A stretch of 64,000 bases of DNA, taken from NCBI RefSeq assembly GCF_003627795.1, contig NZ_CP032684.1, forward strand, positions 721,001 through 785,000, in the 5' to 3' direction. This DNA comes from Rhizobium sp. CCGE531 (GTDB lineage Bacteria > Pseudomonadota > Alphaproteobacteria > Rhizobiales > Rhizobiaceae). Made by a program: the position numbers and the translations under genes. Below are positions 28,960 through 37,525 of the stretch, piece after piece (within the stretch, counting starts at the first letter, position 1; every line of letters starts with the position of its first letter). Below the pieces are notes generated by a model, which had not been told where the DNA came from, did no database searches, and saw only the letters and a program-made list of their open reading frames with translations.

Positions 28960-30348
28960 ATGATGGTCGAGGATCGGTTGCCGGAAGGCGCATTGTCGCC
29001 GAAGCTTTCGCATATGGCCGTTCTGGCGGGCCAATATGCGATGGCGGAGAATGCCGTGGCCCATGGCGGCCATGTGCGCACCATCGCCGCCGGGCACTAC
29101 ACCGTCGCGGGCCTTTCCAGGCAGGTGCGTCTCGGCGATTTCGTCGCGCATCGTTCCCAGACCGGCATTCACCTCGGCGAAGTCGTCCGCGTCGAGCCGG
29201 AACTCACCTATGTCTGTCCGATCGAACCGGGCGAGCCGATCGGCATTCAGGACACCATCATCCGCAAGGGCGCCTTCCGTATTGCGCCCGACGAAAGCTG
29301 GTGCGGCCGCACGATCAATTCGCTGGGCGAACCGATCGACGGGCTCGGGCCGCTGACGGCGGGTCTGGAATCGCGCTCGATCTCGAATACCGCCCCGCCG
29401 TCGATGACGCGCAAGCGCGTCGAAACCGGGTTCAAGACCGGCGTGCGCGCTATCGATATCTTCTCGCCGCTCTGCCTCGGTCAGCGCCTCGGCATCTTCG
29501 CCGGCTCCGGCGTCGGCAAATCGACGCTGTTGTCGATGCTGGCGAGAGCCGAAGCCTTCGACAAGGTGGTGATCGCGCTCGTCGGCGAGCGCGGCCGCGA
29601 GGTGCGCGAATTCATCGAGGATACGCTGGGTTCGCACATGCAGAAATCGGTGGCGGTCGTCGCGACGAGCGATGAAAGCCCGATGCTGCGCAAGATGGCG
29701 CCGCTTTCGGCCATCACCATCGCCGAGCATTTCCGCGACCAGGGCGACAATGTGCTGCTGATCGTCGATAGCGTCACCCGTTTCGCCCATGCCATCCGCG
29801 AGGTGGCGACCGCATCCGGCGAGCCGCCGATCGCGCGCGGCTATCCGGCTTCGGTCTTCACCGAGCTGCCGCGCCTTCTCGAGCGCGCCGGCCCGGGACC
29901 GGAGGGCACCGGCACGATCACCGCCATCATTTCGATCCTTGTCGATGGCGACAATCACAACGATCCGATCGCCGATTCCACCCGCGGCATTCTCGACGGC
30001 CACATCGTTCTCCAGCGCAGCCTTGCCGAGGAAGGTCGCTACCCGCCGATCGATCCGCTCGCATCCGTATCGCGTCTCGCCCGCAAGGCCTGGACATCCG
30101 ATCAGGAAAAACTGGTTTCGCGGCTGAAGGCCCTTGTCCACCGCTACGAGGAGACGCGCGATCTGCGCCTGATCGGCGGCTATCGCCAGGGCAGCGACGC
30201 CGATCTCGATATCGCGGTGCGCCAGGTGCCGATCATCTACGACATTCTGAAGCAGACGCCGGGCGAAGAGCCGTCGGCGGATGCCTTCACCGATCTTGCC
30301 ACCGCTCTCAGGAACGCCTCGGGCGGCGTTCCGGTCAGGGGCAAGTGA
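28960..30348 (+). CDS. fliI: flagellum-specific export ATPase FliI
   Basis: F1-beta-like ATPase that energises flagellar protein export. The 462-residue protein has Walker A GSGVGKST (182-189, K187), the Walker B region NVLLIVDSVTRFAHAIREV, and the family stretch ARGYPASVFTELPRLLERAG. It starts eight bases after flgF. No gene clearly annotated as fliH neighbours it, but a FliH-like gene lies at 47493. Confidence 0.97.
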   Translation: MMVEDRLPEGALSPKLSHMAVLAGQYAMAENAVAHGGHVRTIAAGHYTVAGLSRQVRLGDFVAHRSQTGIHLGEVVRVEPELTYVCPIEPGEPIGIQDTIIRKGAFRIAPDESWCGRTINSLGEPIDGLGPLTAGLESRSISNTAPPSMTRKRVETGFKTGVRAIDIFSPLCLGQRLGIFAGSGVGKSTLLSMLARAEAFDKVVIALVGERGREVREFIEDTLGSHMQKSVAVVATSDESPMLRKMAPLSAITIAEHFRDQGDNVLLIVDSVTRFAHAIREVATASGEPPIARGYPASVFTELPRLLERAGPGPEGTGTITAIISILVDGDNHNDPIADSTRGILDGHIVLQRSLAEEGRYPPIDPLASVSRLARKAWTSDQEKLVSRLKALVHRYEETRDLRLIGGYRQGSDADLDIAVRQVPIIYDILKQTPGEEPSADAFTDLATALRNASGGVPVRGK

Positions 30349-30433
30349 TGATCGCCAGGACGCTTAGCTCGATTGTTCCTTGCCCGCATCCGGCCGGGCA
30401 TTGCCGAATTTCGTGCCGGAAGAGGGGCCAGAA

Positions 30434-30979
30434 GTGAGAGAATCCGACGCAGACGATCCGGTCGCCCCGCCGAAGCAGGCAAGAAAGCGAACCGTTGCGG
30501 ACAAGGCGCTGGCCTTTACGGGGCTGGCGCTTGCCGGCGCCTCGGCCTTCTTTCCCTGGTACGTGTTTCTCAATCCGGACAAGTTCGGCATCCACGTGGC
30601 TGAAGGCGATCACACGCGCGATCTGCCGAATTGGCCCGGCCGCGAGATCGTCAGCGTCTCGCCGCTCGCCATGGTCAACAAAAACCCAAGCGCGCCGAAG
30701 GATCTTATTCCCGATCCGCTGACGACGGCGACGGTCAGCAATGCCGGCCGCGAGGACGACAAGGGGGAACCGGCCGACCAGCAGCCATTCCCCGGCAAGT
30801 CACCGTTCCACCTGCTGCACGTCGCAAATGGCCGCGCGCTCATCGAGGATGATACCGGCATGTATGTCGTGCGGGTCGGATCGGTTCTGCCCGACAACAG
30901 CCAGCTGGCTTCGATCGAACAACGAGACGGAAAGTGGGTCATCGTCACGTCGGCGGGCGATGTCTACGGCAACAATTGA
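30434..30979 (+). CDS. hypothetical membrane-anchored protein between fliI and flgB
   Basis: I do not recognise this family by name. It has a charged N terminus (about 1-25), one membrane segment (about 28-46, LAFTGLALAGASAFFPWYVF), and a C-terminal domain of about 60 residues (HLLHVANGRALIEDDTGMYVVRVG...) that looks like a small beta fold, presumably periplasmic. The start is given as GTG 30434, which has GAGGGG six bases upstream. A TTG at 30380 would add 18 residues without a ribosome site. In S. meliloti an unnamed orf occupies the same place, so a role in rod or export assembly is likely but not shown. Confidence 0.7.
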   Translation: MRESDADDPVAPPKQARKRTVADKALAFTGLALAGASAFFPWYVFLNPDKFGIHVAEGDHTRDLPNWPGREIVSVSPLAMVNKNPSAPKDLIPDPLTTATVSNAGREDDKGEPADQQPFPGKSPFHLLHVANGRALIEDDTGMYVVRVGSVLPDNSQLASIEQRDGKWVIVTSAGDVYGNN

Positions 30980-31097
30980 AAGACCCGCAAACGCCGGGAT
31001 TTCAGGCATTTCGAAGACCTTTACAGGAACGCATTTCCCGCAAGTCCCACGCAAGATTATCCCGCTAGGTTTCAAGTGTAAGAACGGAGAGAAGGCC

Positions 31098-31490
31098 ATG
31101 CAACCCATACAGCTCTTTGACCTGGCCTCGCGGCAAGCCGAGTGGCTCCAGGTGCGTCAGGAGGTTGTTGCCGGCAATATCGCCAATGCCAATACGCCGA
31201 AATATCGCGCCAAGGATGTGACGCCGTTCCAGGCCGTTCTGGATAATCAGAACGCCAACATGGTCCGGACCGATCCCGCGCATCTTTCGGGCAATGAATT
31301 CAGCACGAGCGGCAACGTCAACGTCGATGAGGCGCCGCTCAGTCAGGAAATTGGCGTCCAGGAATCGGGTAACACCGTCGGCCTGGAAGACGAGCTCGCC
31401 AAGGCCGGTGACATCAAGCGCCAATACAGCTTGAACACCGCGCTTATAGGCTCCTTTCATCGCATGATGTTGATGGCCGTAAAACAATAG
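31098..31490 (+). CDS. flgB: flagellar basal-body rod protein FlgB
   Basis: Proximal rod protein, 130 residues. N-terminal motif VVAGNIANANTPKYRAKD is the rod-protein signature, and the C terminus forms the matching helix (RQYSLNTALIGSFHRMMLMAVKQ). ATG 31098 is preceded by GAGAGAAGG. Followed by flgC after 16 bases, the usual order flgB-flgC-fliE. Confidence 0.95.
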   Translation: MQPIQLFDLASRQAEWLQVRQEVVAGNIANANTPKYRAKDVTPFQAVLDNQNANMVRTDPAHLSGNEFSTSGNVNVDEAPLSQEIGVQESGNTVGLEDELAKAGDIKRQYSLNTALIGSFHRMMLMAVKQ

Positions 31491-31506
31491 ATGAAGTGAA
31501 GATGTC

Positions 31507-31923
31507 ATGGACCCCTTATCAGCCGCATTGAAAATTGCAGGCTCCGGCCTGGAGGCTCAATCGACTCGTCTGCGAATCGTCTCCGAAAATATCGCCAACG
31601 CCCGTTCGACGGGCGATACGCCCGGCGCCGATCCCTACCGGCGCAAGACGGTGACCTTCGGCGCGGAAATGGATCGCGCCAACGGCCTCACCACGGTTGG
31701 TGTCAAGAAACTCGGTGAAGACACGGGCAAGTTCGTCGAAGAATACGACCCCGACAACCCGGCGGCGGATCAGAAGGGCTACGTCAAGATGCCCAATGTC
31801 AATGTCCTCGTCGAGATGGCCGATATGCGCGAAGCCAATCGCTCCTACGAGGCCAATCTGCAGACGGTCCGGCAGGCCCGTGATCTCATCTCCTCCACTA
31901 TTGATCTCCTGAAGAACCAATGA
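31507..31923 (+). CDS. flgC: flagellar basal-body rod protein FlgC
   Basis: Rod protein of 138 residues with [24 protein letters not shown] near the N terminus and [20 protein letters not shown] near the C terminus, both typical of FlgC. It overlaps fliE by four bases. Confidence 0.96.
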   Translation: MDPLSAALKIAGSGLEAQSTRLRIVSENIANARSTGDTPGADPYRRKTVTFGAEMDRANGLTTVGVKKLGEDTGKFVEEYDPDNPAADQKGYVKMPNVNVLVEMADMREANRSYEANLQTVRQARDLISSTIDLLKNQ

Positions 31924-32270
31924 TCGACACGATTAAGAATGTAGCCTCCCTCTCGGCGACCCGCGGCCTCGGCAGCATCGCCACGGATCTGACCTCCGCC
32001 GCCTCCAGCGCGATGAACGCCTCGCCGGCCGTCGCCATGGGAGCGGATGCCGGAATGAGCTTCGCGTCGGTCATGTCGAACGTCGCGAAGGATTCCGTCA
32101 ATTCGCTGAAGGAAGCGGAAAACGCCTCCTTTGCCGGTATCAAGGGCACGATGAGCACCCGCGAGGTGGTCGACAAGGTCATGCAGGCCGACCAGACCCT
32201 GCAGACCGCGATCGCTTTGCGCGACAAGGTTGTCTCAGCGTTTCTCGATATCACGAAGATGCAGATATAG
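31920..32270 (+). CDS. fliE: hook-basal body adaptor protein FliE
   Basis: Links the MS ring to the rod. A 116-residue protein with no membrane segment. The C-terminal half ([38 protein letters not shown]) matches the FliE family signature ending in KMQI. Its start overlaps the flgC stop (ATGA). Confidence 0.95.
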   Translation: MIDTIKNVASLSATRGLGSIATDLTSAASSAMNASPAVAMGADAGMSFASVMSNVAKDSVNSLKEAENASFAGIKGTMSTREVVDKVMQADQTLQTAIALRDKVVSAFLDITKMQI

Positions 32271-32367
32271 GCCGGGTCTGCCCGTTCTAATTACCTGATT
32301 TGGCGAGTGTCTTTCAAAAGCCCTTCCGCGGCTTCGAAGGTTCCGCCCTAGATCCAAGGACGAAAGC

Positions 32368-33156
32368 ATGAGAGCGCTCGCAATCGCCGCGACGGGCATG
32401 GACGCCCAGCAGACCAATCTCGAAGTCATCGCGAACAACATCGCGAACATCAATACGACGGGTTACAAGCGCTCGCGCGCCGAGTTCTCCGACCTTCTCT
32501 ACCAGACGGAGCGTGCCAAGGGCATTGCCAACAGGCCGAACCAGGCGGTGGTGCCGGAAGGCGCCAATATCGGTCTCGGCGTGCAGACGACCGCGGTCCG
32601 CAACATCCAGATCCAGGGCCAGCTTTCGCAGACCCAGAACGATCTCGACGTCGCGCTCGTCGGCCGTGGCTGGTTCCAGATCAAGATGGCCGACGGCACG
32701 ACCGCCTATACCCGCGCCGGCTCCTTCAACAAGAGCGACACAGGCCAGATCGTCACGCCGGATGGCAATGTGCTGCAACCGGGCATCACCGTCCCGAACA
32801 ATGCCAGCAGCCTCACCATCAACCAGTCCGGCCAGGTGTCCGCGATCATCGGCACCGCGACGACGCCGACCGTGCTCGGCCAGCTGCAGATCGCCAATTT
32901 CGTCAACGAAGCGGGCCTGCAGCCGATGGGAAGCAACCTCTTCGTTCAAACGCCGGCTTCCGGCGATCCGGTTGTTTCCGATCCGAACGAGAACGGCTTC
33001 GCCTACATGAAGCAACATTACCTGGAATCGTCGAACGTCGATCCTGTCAAGGAAATCACCGATCTGATCACGGCGCAGCGCGCCTATGAGATGAATTCCA
33101 AGGTCATCACGACGGCCGACGAAATGGCGCAGATCGTCAGCAAGAACCTGAAGTAA
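32368..33156 (+). CDS. flgG: flagellar distal rod protein FlgG
   Basis: Distal rod protein, 262 residues, the standard length. Motifs: [21 protein letters not shown] at the N terminus, the middle D1 domain with [22 protein letters not shown], and the C-terminal [27 protein letters not shown] 32368 lies 97 bases after fliE; that gap shows no second gene. Confidence 0.97.
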   Translation: MRALAIAATGMDAQQTNLEVIANNIANINTTGYKRSRAEFSDLLYQTERAKGIANRPNQAVVPEGANIGLGVQTTAVRNIQIQGQLSQTQNDLDVALVGRGWFQIKMADGTTAYTRAGSFNKSDTGQIVTPDGNVLQPGITVPNNASSLTINQSGQVSAIIGTATTPTVLGQLQIANFVNEAGLQPMGSNLFVQTPASGDPVVSDPNENGFAYMKQHYLESSNVDPVKEITDLITAQRAYEMNSKVITTADEMAQIVSKNLK

Positions 33157-33175
33157 CGAGAGGGACGGGCCGAAC

Positions 33176-33676
33176 ATGAGGTTTCGCCGGATGAAAAGCT
33201 TGGCAATGGCATGGTTCGCCGCGGCGAGCCTTTCCGTCGTATTTGCTTCGGCCATGCCCGTCTGGGCTGTGAGCGCCGATGGTTCCGCGCTCGGTACCGC
33301 CGTGGTGCCGACCGAGACGATCTATCCAGGCGATATCATCGGCAGCGGTCAGCTCGAAGAGGTCGAGGTCACCAACCCCAACCTGAGCGGCGACTATGCC
33401 AAGCGGCTTCGCGATGTCACGGGGTTGGTATCGAAGCGGACGCTTCTTCCCGGCCGCACGATTTCCATTTCCGCCCTGCGCCAGCCCTATGCCGTGACGC
33501 GCGGTTCCAATGTTCGCCTGGTGATGAGCATGGGCAGCATGACCATCACGGCGGCGGGCACGCCGCTGGATGATGGCGCCGTCGGCGACAGTGTGCGCGC
33601 CCGCAACATGGACTCGGGCATCATCGTCAACGGCACGGTTCTCCAGAACGGTACGATCCGCGTGGTCGCGAAATGA
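33176..33676 (+). CDS. flgA: P-ring assembly chaperone FlgA
   Basis: Periplasmic chaperone for the P ring. The 166-residue protein has a signal peptide (about 1-30, cleavage near AVSADG) and a SAF-like domain with LLPGRTISISALRQPYAVTRGSNVRL and the C-terminal DSVRARNMDSGIIVNGTVLQNGTIRV, the usual FlgA ending. It overlaps flgI by four bases. Confidence 0.95.
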   Translation: MRFRRMKSLAMAWFAAASLSVVFASAMPVWAVSADGSALGTAVVPTETIYPGDIIGSGQLEEVEVTNPNLSGDYAKRLRDVTGLVSKRTLLPGRTISISALRQPYAVTRGSNVRLVMSMGSMTITAAGTPLDDGAVGDSVRARNMDSGIIVNGTVLQNGTIRVVAK

Positions 33677-34791
33677 AACGGCTTCGTCAACTTCTCGCAG
33701 TCCTCCTCGCATTGCCAAGCCTGATCGTCGCCGATCCGGCCGCGGCGATGCAATCGCGCATCAAGGACATCGCGTCGCTGCAATCCGGCCGCGACAACCA
33801 GCTTATCGGCTATGGTCTGATCGTCGGCCTCCAAGGGACCGGCGACGGCCTGCGTTCCTCGCCGTTTACCGAGCAATCCATGCGCGCCATGCTGCAGAAC
33901 CTCGGCATCTCGACCCAGGGCGGTCAATCCGCCGCGAAGAATACGGCCGCCGTCATGGTGACGGCGAACCTGCCGCCCTTTGCAAGCCCGGGCAGCCGCA
34001 TCGACGTGACGGTGAGTTCGCTCGGCGATGCGACGTCGCTGCGCGGCGGCACGCTGATCATGACCTCGCTGAGCGGCGCGGACGGGCAGATCTATGCCGT
34101 GGCGCAAGGCTCAGTCATCGTCTCCGGCTTCCAGGCGCAGGGCGCCGCCGCAACGGTGACCGAGGGCGTTACGACGGCAGGCCGCGTGCCCGGCGGCGCG
34201 ATCATCGAGCGCGAGCTGCCGTCCCGCTTCAAGGATTCGGTCAACCTGGTCCTGCAGCTGCGCAATCCGGACTTCTCCACCTCGATCCGCATTGCTGACA
34301 CGGTCAATACCTGGGCGACCTCGCGTTTCGGTGCCCCGATCGCGGAGGCGAAGGACTCGCAGGAAGTGACGGTCGCCAAGCCTAAGATGGCGGATCTGAC
34401 GCGGCTGATGGCCGATATCGAAAACCTCAACGTCCAGACCGATACGCCGGCCAAGGTCGTCATCAACGAGCGCACCGGAACGATCGTCATCGGCGCCGAT
34501 GTCCGCGTCTCGCCCGTCGCCGTCAGCTATGGAACGCTGACCGTGCAGGTGAGCGAGAATCCGCAGGTGATCCAGCCGGAACCCTTCTCGAACGGGGAGA
34601 CGGCCATACAGGACCAGACCGACATTACCGCCACCAAGAGCGGCGGCCGGGTCGCGGTGCTGGAAGGGCCTGACCTGAAGACGCTGGTCTCCGGCCTCAA
34701 CAATATCGGCGTCAAGCCGGACGGCATCATCGCCATCCTGCAAGGCATCAAGTCGGCCGGCGCCCTGCAAGCGGAGCTCGTGTTGCAATGA
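33673..34791 (+). CDS. flgI: flagellar P-ring protein FlgI
   Basis: Periplasmic ring protein of 372 residues with a signal peptide (cleavage near AAAMQS). Typical stretches are RIKDIASLQSGRDNQLIGYG, GLVVGL-like IVGLQGTGD, ANLPPFASPGSRIDVTVSSLGDA and, near the end, LVSGLNNIGVKPDGIIAILQGIK. Overlaps flgA and motE. Confidence 0.97.
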   Translation: MKRLRQLLAVLLALPSLIVADPAAAMQSRIKDIASLQSGRDNQLIGYGLIVGLQGTGDGLRSSPFTEQSMRAMLQNLGISTQGGQSAAKNTAAVMVTANLPPFASPGSRIDVTVSSLGDATSLRGGTLIMTSLSGADGQIYAVAQGSVIVSGFQAQGAAATVTEGVTTAGRVPGGAIIERELPSRFKDSVNLVLQLRNPDFSTSIRIADTVNTWATSRFGAPIAEAKDSQEVTVAKPKMADLTRLMADIENLNVQTDTPAKVVINERTGTIVIGADVRVSPVAVSYGTLTVQVSENPQVIQPEPFSNGETAIQDQTDITATKSGGRVAVLEGPDLKTLVSGLNNIGVKPDGIIAILQGIKSAGALQAELVLQ

Positions 34792-35339
34792 TCTCGATCG
34801 TCAGCTCCAGAAAAATGCTGATCTCCTTCGGTCTTTCGGCCATCGCGGCAGCGGGCGTCCTGCTGTTGTCGCTCGGCGTCGGCGTGGCGCAGCAGGCACC
34901 GAAGCCCGTCGTCGATCCGGCATCCAGCCAGGACGAGATCCGGCAGTTCTGCACCAACATCGCCGATCCGGCCCGCGACCAGCGCTACCTGCTGCAGAAG
35001 CAAGAGCTGGAAAAGCTGCAGGCCGACGTCGATCAGCGCATCGCCACCATGGACAAGCGCAAGGCTGAATACGAGGACTGGCTGAAACGCCGCGACGATT
35101 TCCTCAAGACGGCGAATCTCGGCCTAGTCGATATCTACAAGAACATGAAACCGGATGCGGCGGCGGCGAGCCTCAACGACGTCAAGACCACGACAGCCGC
35201 CGCGATCATCATGAAGCTCTCGGCGCGCCAATCGAGCCTCATCCTTGCGGAAATGGATGCGAAGAAGGCGGCCGTCATCACCAATATCATCGCCAGCGCA
35301 TCCGACCCGAATACATCGAAGTCGAAGGACCCCTCATGA
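34788..35339 (+). CDS. motE: MotE, periplasmic chaperone for MotC
   Basis: A 183-residue protein with an N-terminal membrane/signal segment (about 12-35), a long coiled coil (about 60-110, QELEKLQADVDQRIATMDKRKAEYEDW) and the MgtE-N/MotE-like C-terminal part (IYKNMKPDAAAASLND...AAIIMKLSARQSSLILAEMD). In S. meliloti this gene, between flgI and flgH, encodes the MotC-specific chaperone MotE. Assigned by this pattern and by position. Overlaps both neighbours by four bases. Confidence 0.9.
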   Translation: MISIVSSRKMLISFGLSAIAAAGVLLLSLGVGVAQQAPKPVVDPASSQDEIRQFCTNIADPARDQRYLLQKQELEKLQADVDQRIATMDKRKAEYEDWLKRRDDFLKTANLGLVDIYKNMKPDAAAASLNDVKTTTAAAIIMKLSARQSSLILAEMDAKKAAVITNIIASASDPNTSKSKDPS

Positions 35340-36049
35340 ACACGCGTCTTACGGCCGCCTGCGCAATCGTCGTCTTTCTCGCCGGTTGCCAGTCGCAGGC
35401 CCTCAGGGAAATCGGCAGGGCGCCTGCCATGAGTCCGATCGGCAGCGGCCTGCAATATGCGCAGACGCCGCAGATGCTGCAATATCCCAAGCGGCCGCAC
35501 CAGGTCGCGCAGGGTTACTCGCTCTGGAACGATTCGCAGGCCGCCTTGTTCAAGGATTCGCGCGCGCTCAATGTCGGCGACATCCTGACGGTCACGATCA
35601 AGATCGACGACAAGGCGAACTGGGACAACGAGACCAACCGCAGCCGCGTGAACAAGAGCGATATGGGCTGGAACGTCACCGCCAAGATCTTTGGCTGGCA
35701 GCCGAGCACGAATGCGAACGCTACCTCCGGCTCCGACACCAGCACCGACGGCAAAGGCAAGATGCAGCGCTCCGAGCAGATCAACCTTCTGGTCGCTGCT
35801 GTCGTAACCGGCATTCTCGAAAACGGCAACCTGATGATCAGCGGCTCGCAGGAAGTCCGCATGAACCAGGAAATCCGCATTCTCAACGTCGCCGGTATCG
35901 TGCGTCCGCAGGACGTCACCGCGGATAACACCATTTCCTACGACAAGATCGCCGAAGCGCGCATCTCCTATGGCGGACGCGGTCGTCTGACGGAAATACA
36001 GCAGCCGCCGAGAGGCCAGCAGGCCGTGGACCTGCTGTCGCCGCTCTGA
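35336..36049 (+). CDS. flgH: flagellar L-ring lipoprotein FlgH
   Basis: Outer-membrane L-ring protein, 237 residues. Lipoprotein signal with box LAGC (C18). Family motifs: SLWNDSQAALFKDSRALNVGDILTVTIKIDDKANWDNET and, at the C terminus, GRLTEIQQPPRGQQAVDLLSPL. Overlaps motE by four bases. Confidence 0.97.
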   Translation: MNTRLTAACAIVVFLAGCQSQALREIGRAPAMSPIGSGLQYAQTPQMLQYPKRPHQVAQGYSLWNDSQAALFKDSRALNVGDILTVTIKIDDKANWDNETNRSRVNKSDMGWNVTAKIFGWQPSTNANATSGSDTSTDGKGKMQRSEQINLLVAAVVTGILENGNLMISGSQEVRMNQEIRILNVAGIVRPQDVTADNTISYDKIAEARISYGGRGRLTEIQQPPRGQQAVDLLSPL

Positions 36050-36131
36050 CCGCTGACGGTATCGGCTAGCGCCGGATGATTTTAGGTCCATTCGACCTGA
36101 AATCTGAATCCGCGCTGGAATCAAATAGATA

Positions 36132-36180
36132 GAGCATGATGTCGTCCGAAAGCCGCTGACACTTTTTCGGCATCATGCTC
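36132..36180. repeat. palindromic intergenic element, rhizobial type
   Basis: A 49-base palindrome between flgH and fliL: outer arms GAGCATGATG / CATCATGCTC (10 bp, perfect), inner arms CCGAAA / TTTCGG. The pattern AGCATGATG-x-CGAAAA...TTTTCGG...CATCATGCT is a dispersed intergenic repeat of Rhizobiaceae as I recall. A decayed relative lies after fliR at 61650. Confidence 0.75.
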
Positions 36181-36206
36181 CAGTAGAAAACGGACGGACA
36201 GGGACC

Positions 36207-36698
36207 ATGGCAGCCACAGACGAACCGGCAAAGGGCAAGGGATCGCCGTTGATCATGACGGTCGTCGGGCTGCTGGTGCTCACCGTTCTTGGCGGCGGCG
36301 GCGGCTGGATGGTTGGAACCGTCGTCGCGCCGAGGATCAAGGCTGCTACCGCCGCCGTGCAATCGACGGTGCAGGTCGCCGGCGGCAGCAAGCAGGCGGC
36401 CGCCGCGGCACAGGCGAACGGCATCGTAGCGCTCGATCCGATCACCGCCAATCTTGCCTATCCCTCGCAGAGCTGGGTAAGGCTGGAGCTCGCCTTGATT
36501 TTCAAGGGGCCTGTCGATGCTCAGCTCGCCCAGGCGATCCATCAGGATATCCTTGCTTATATCCGCACGGTTTCCCTGCAGCAGATCGAGGGTGCGCGGG
36601 GCCTGCAATATCTTCGGGATGACATTCAGGAGCGTGTTGACCTACGCTCGGAAGGACGAGTATCGAAAGTTATGTTCAGAACTTTCGTGATTGAATGA
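36207..36698 (+). CDS. fliL: flagellar basal body-associated protein FliL
   Basis: Inner-membrane protein near the stator. A 163-residue protein with a short cytoplasmic N terminus, one membrane segment (about 15-38), an Ala-rich stalk and the periplasmic stomatin-like FliL domain (LELALIFKGPVDAQLAQAIHQDILAYIRTVSLQQIEGARGL, ending in VMFRTFVIE). It overlaps fliP by four bases. Confidence 0.93.
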   Translation: MAATDEPAKGKGSPLIMTVVGLLVLTVLGGGGGWMVGTVVAPRIKAATAAVQSTVQVAGGSKQAAAAAQANGIVALDPITANLAYPSQSWVRLELALIFKGPVDAQLAQAIHQDILAYIRTVSLQQIEGARGLQYLRDDIQERVDLRSEGRVSKVMFRTFVIE

Positions 36699-37453
36699 TT
36701 CGATTAATACTTGCCCTATCTATATTAGTGATTTCTGTATTGTCGCCTGAACTGGCGATGGCGCAGCAATTGTCGCAACAGCTTCCCACCGATCTTCTGA
36801 ACGCGCCGGTCAACGGCTCGGTCGCCGCCTGGATCATCCGCACGTTCGGGCTCCTGACGATCCTGTCGATCGCGCCCGGCATCCTGATCATGGTGACGAG
36901 CTTTCCGCGCTTCATCATCGCGTTTTCGATCCTGCGCACCGGCATGGGCCTTTCGTCGACGCCGTCGAACATGATCCTGCTGAGTCTCGCCCTGTTCATG
37001 ACCTTTTATGTCATGTCGCCGACTTTCGATCAGGCGTGGAAGGATGGCGTGCAGCCGCTGCTTGCCAATCAGATTTCCGAAGCCGACGCCGTGCAGCGCA
37101 TTGCCGAGCCGTTCCGCACCTTCATGTCGAACAATACGCGCGACAAGGACCTGAAGCTTTTCGTCGATCTGGCGCAGGAGCGCGGCCAGACGACCGTGGT
37201 CGACAACAAGATCGATTATCGCGTCCTGATCCCGGCCTTCATGATCTCGGAGATTCGCCGCGGCTTCGAAATCGGCTTCCTTGTGGTACTGCCGTTTCTG
37301 GTGATCGACCTGATCGTGTCGACCATCGTGATGGCCATGGGCATGATGATGCTGCCGCCGACCTCGATCTCGCTGCCGTTCAAGATTCTCTTCTTCGTGC
37401 TGATCGACGGCTGGAACCTGCTGGTCGGCAGCCTGGTTCGCTCTTTCCACTGA
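36695..37453 (+). CDS. fliP: flagellar export gate protein FliP
   Basis: Core of the export gate, 252 residues, with a cleavable signal (near LAMAQQ) and four membrane segments. Signatures: MVTSFPRFIIAFSILRTGMGLSSTPSNMILLSLALFMTFYVM and the C-terminal LVIDLIVSTIVMAMGMMMLPPTSISLPFKILFFVLIDGWNLLVGSL. Last gene of the flgF operon. Confidence 0.97.
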   Translation: MIRLILALSILVISVLSPELAMAQQLSQQLPTDLLNAPVNGSVAAWIIRTFGLLTILSIAPGILIMVTSFPRFIIAFSILRTGMGLSSTPSNMILLSLALFMTFYVMSPTFDQAWKDGVQPLLANQISEADAVQRIAEPFRTFMSNNTRDKDLKLFVDLAQERGQTTVVDNKIDYRVLIPAFMISEIRRGFEIGFLVVLPFLVIDLIVSTIVMAMGMMMLPPTSISLPFKILFFVLIDGWNLLVGSLVRSFH

Positions 37454-37486
37454 AAAGACATGCGAGAATGAAAAGACAGGCGTGAA

Positions 37487-37519
37487 GCGATCGCCGGAGG
37501 TTTCCGCTCCGACGATCGC
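37487..37519. terminator. hairpin between convergent fliP and GT41 genes
   Basis: A 13-bp stem with one mismatch (GCGATCG-C-CGGAG / CTCCG-A-CGATCGC) and a 7-base loop, placed between the two convergent 3' ends. No T run; a weak terminator at best. Confidence 0.4.
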
Positions 37520-37525
37520 CGAGCG

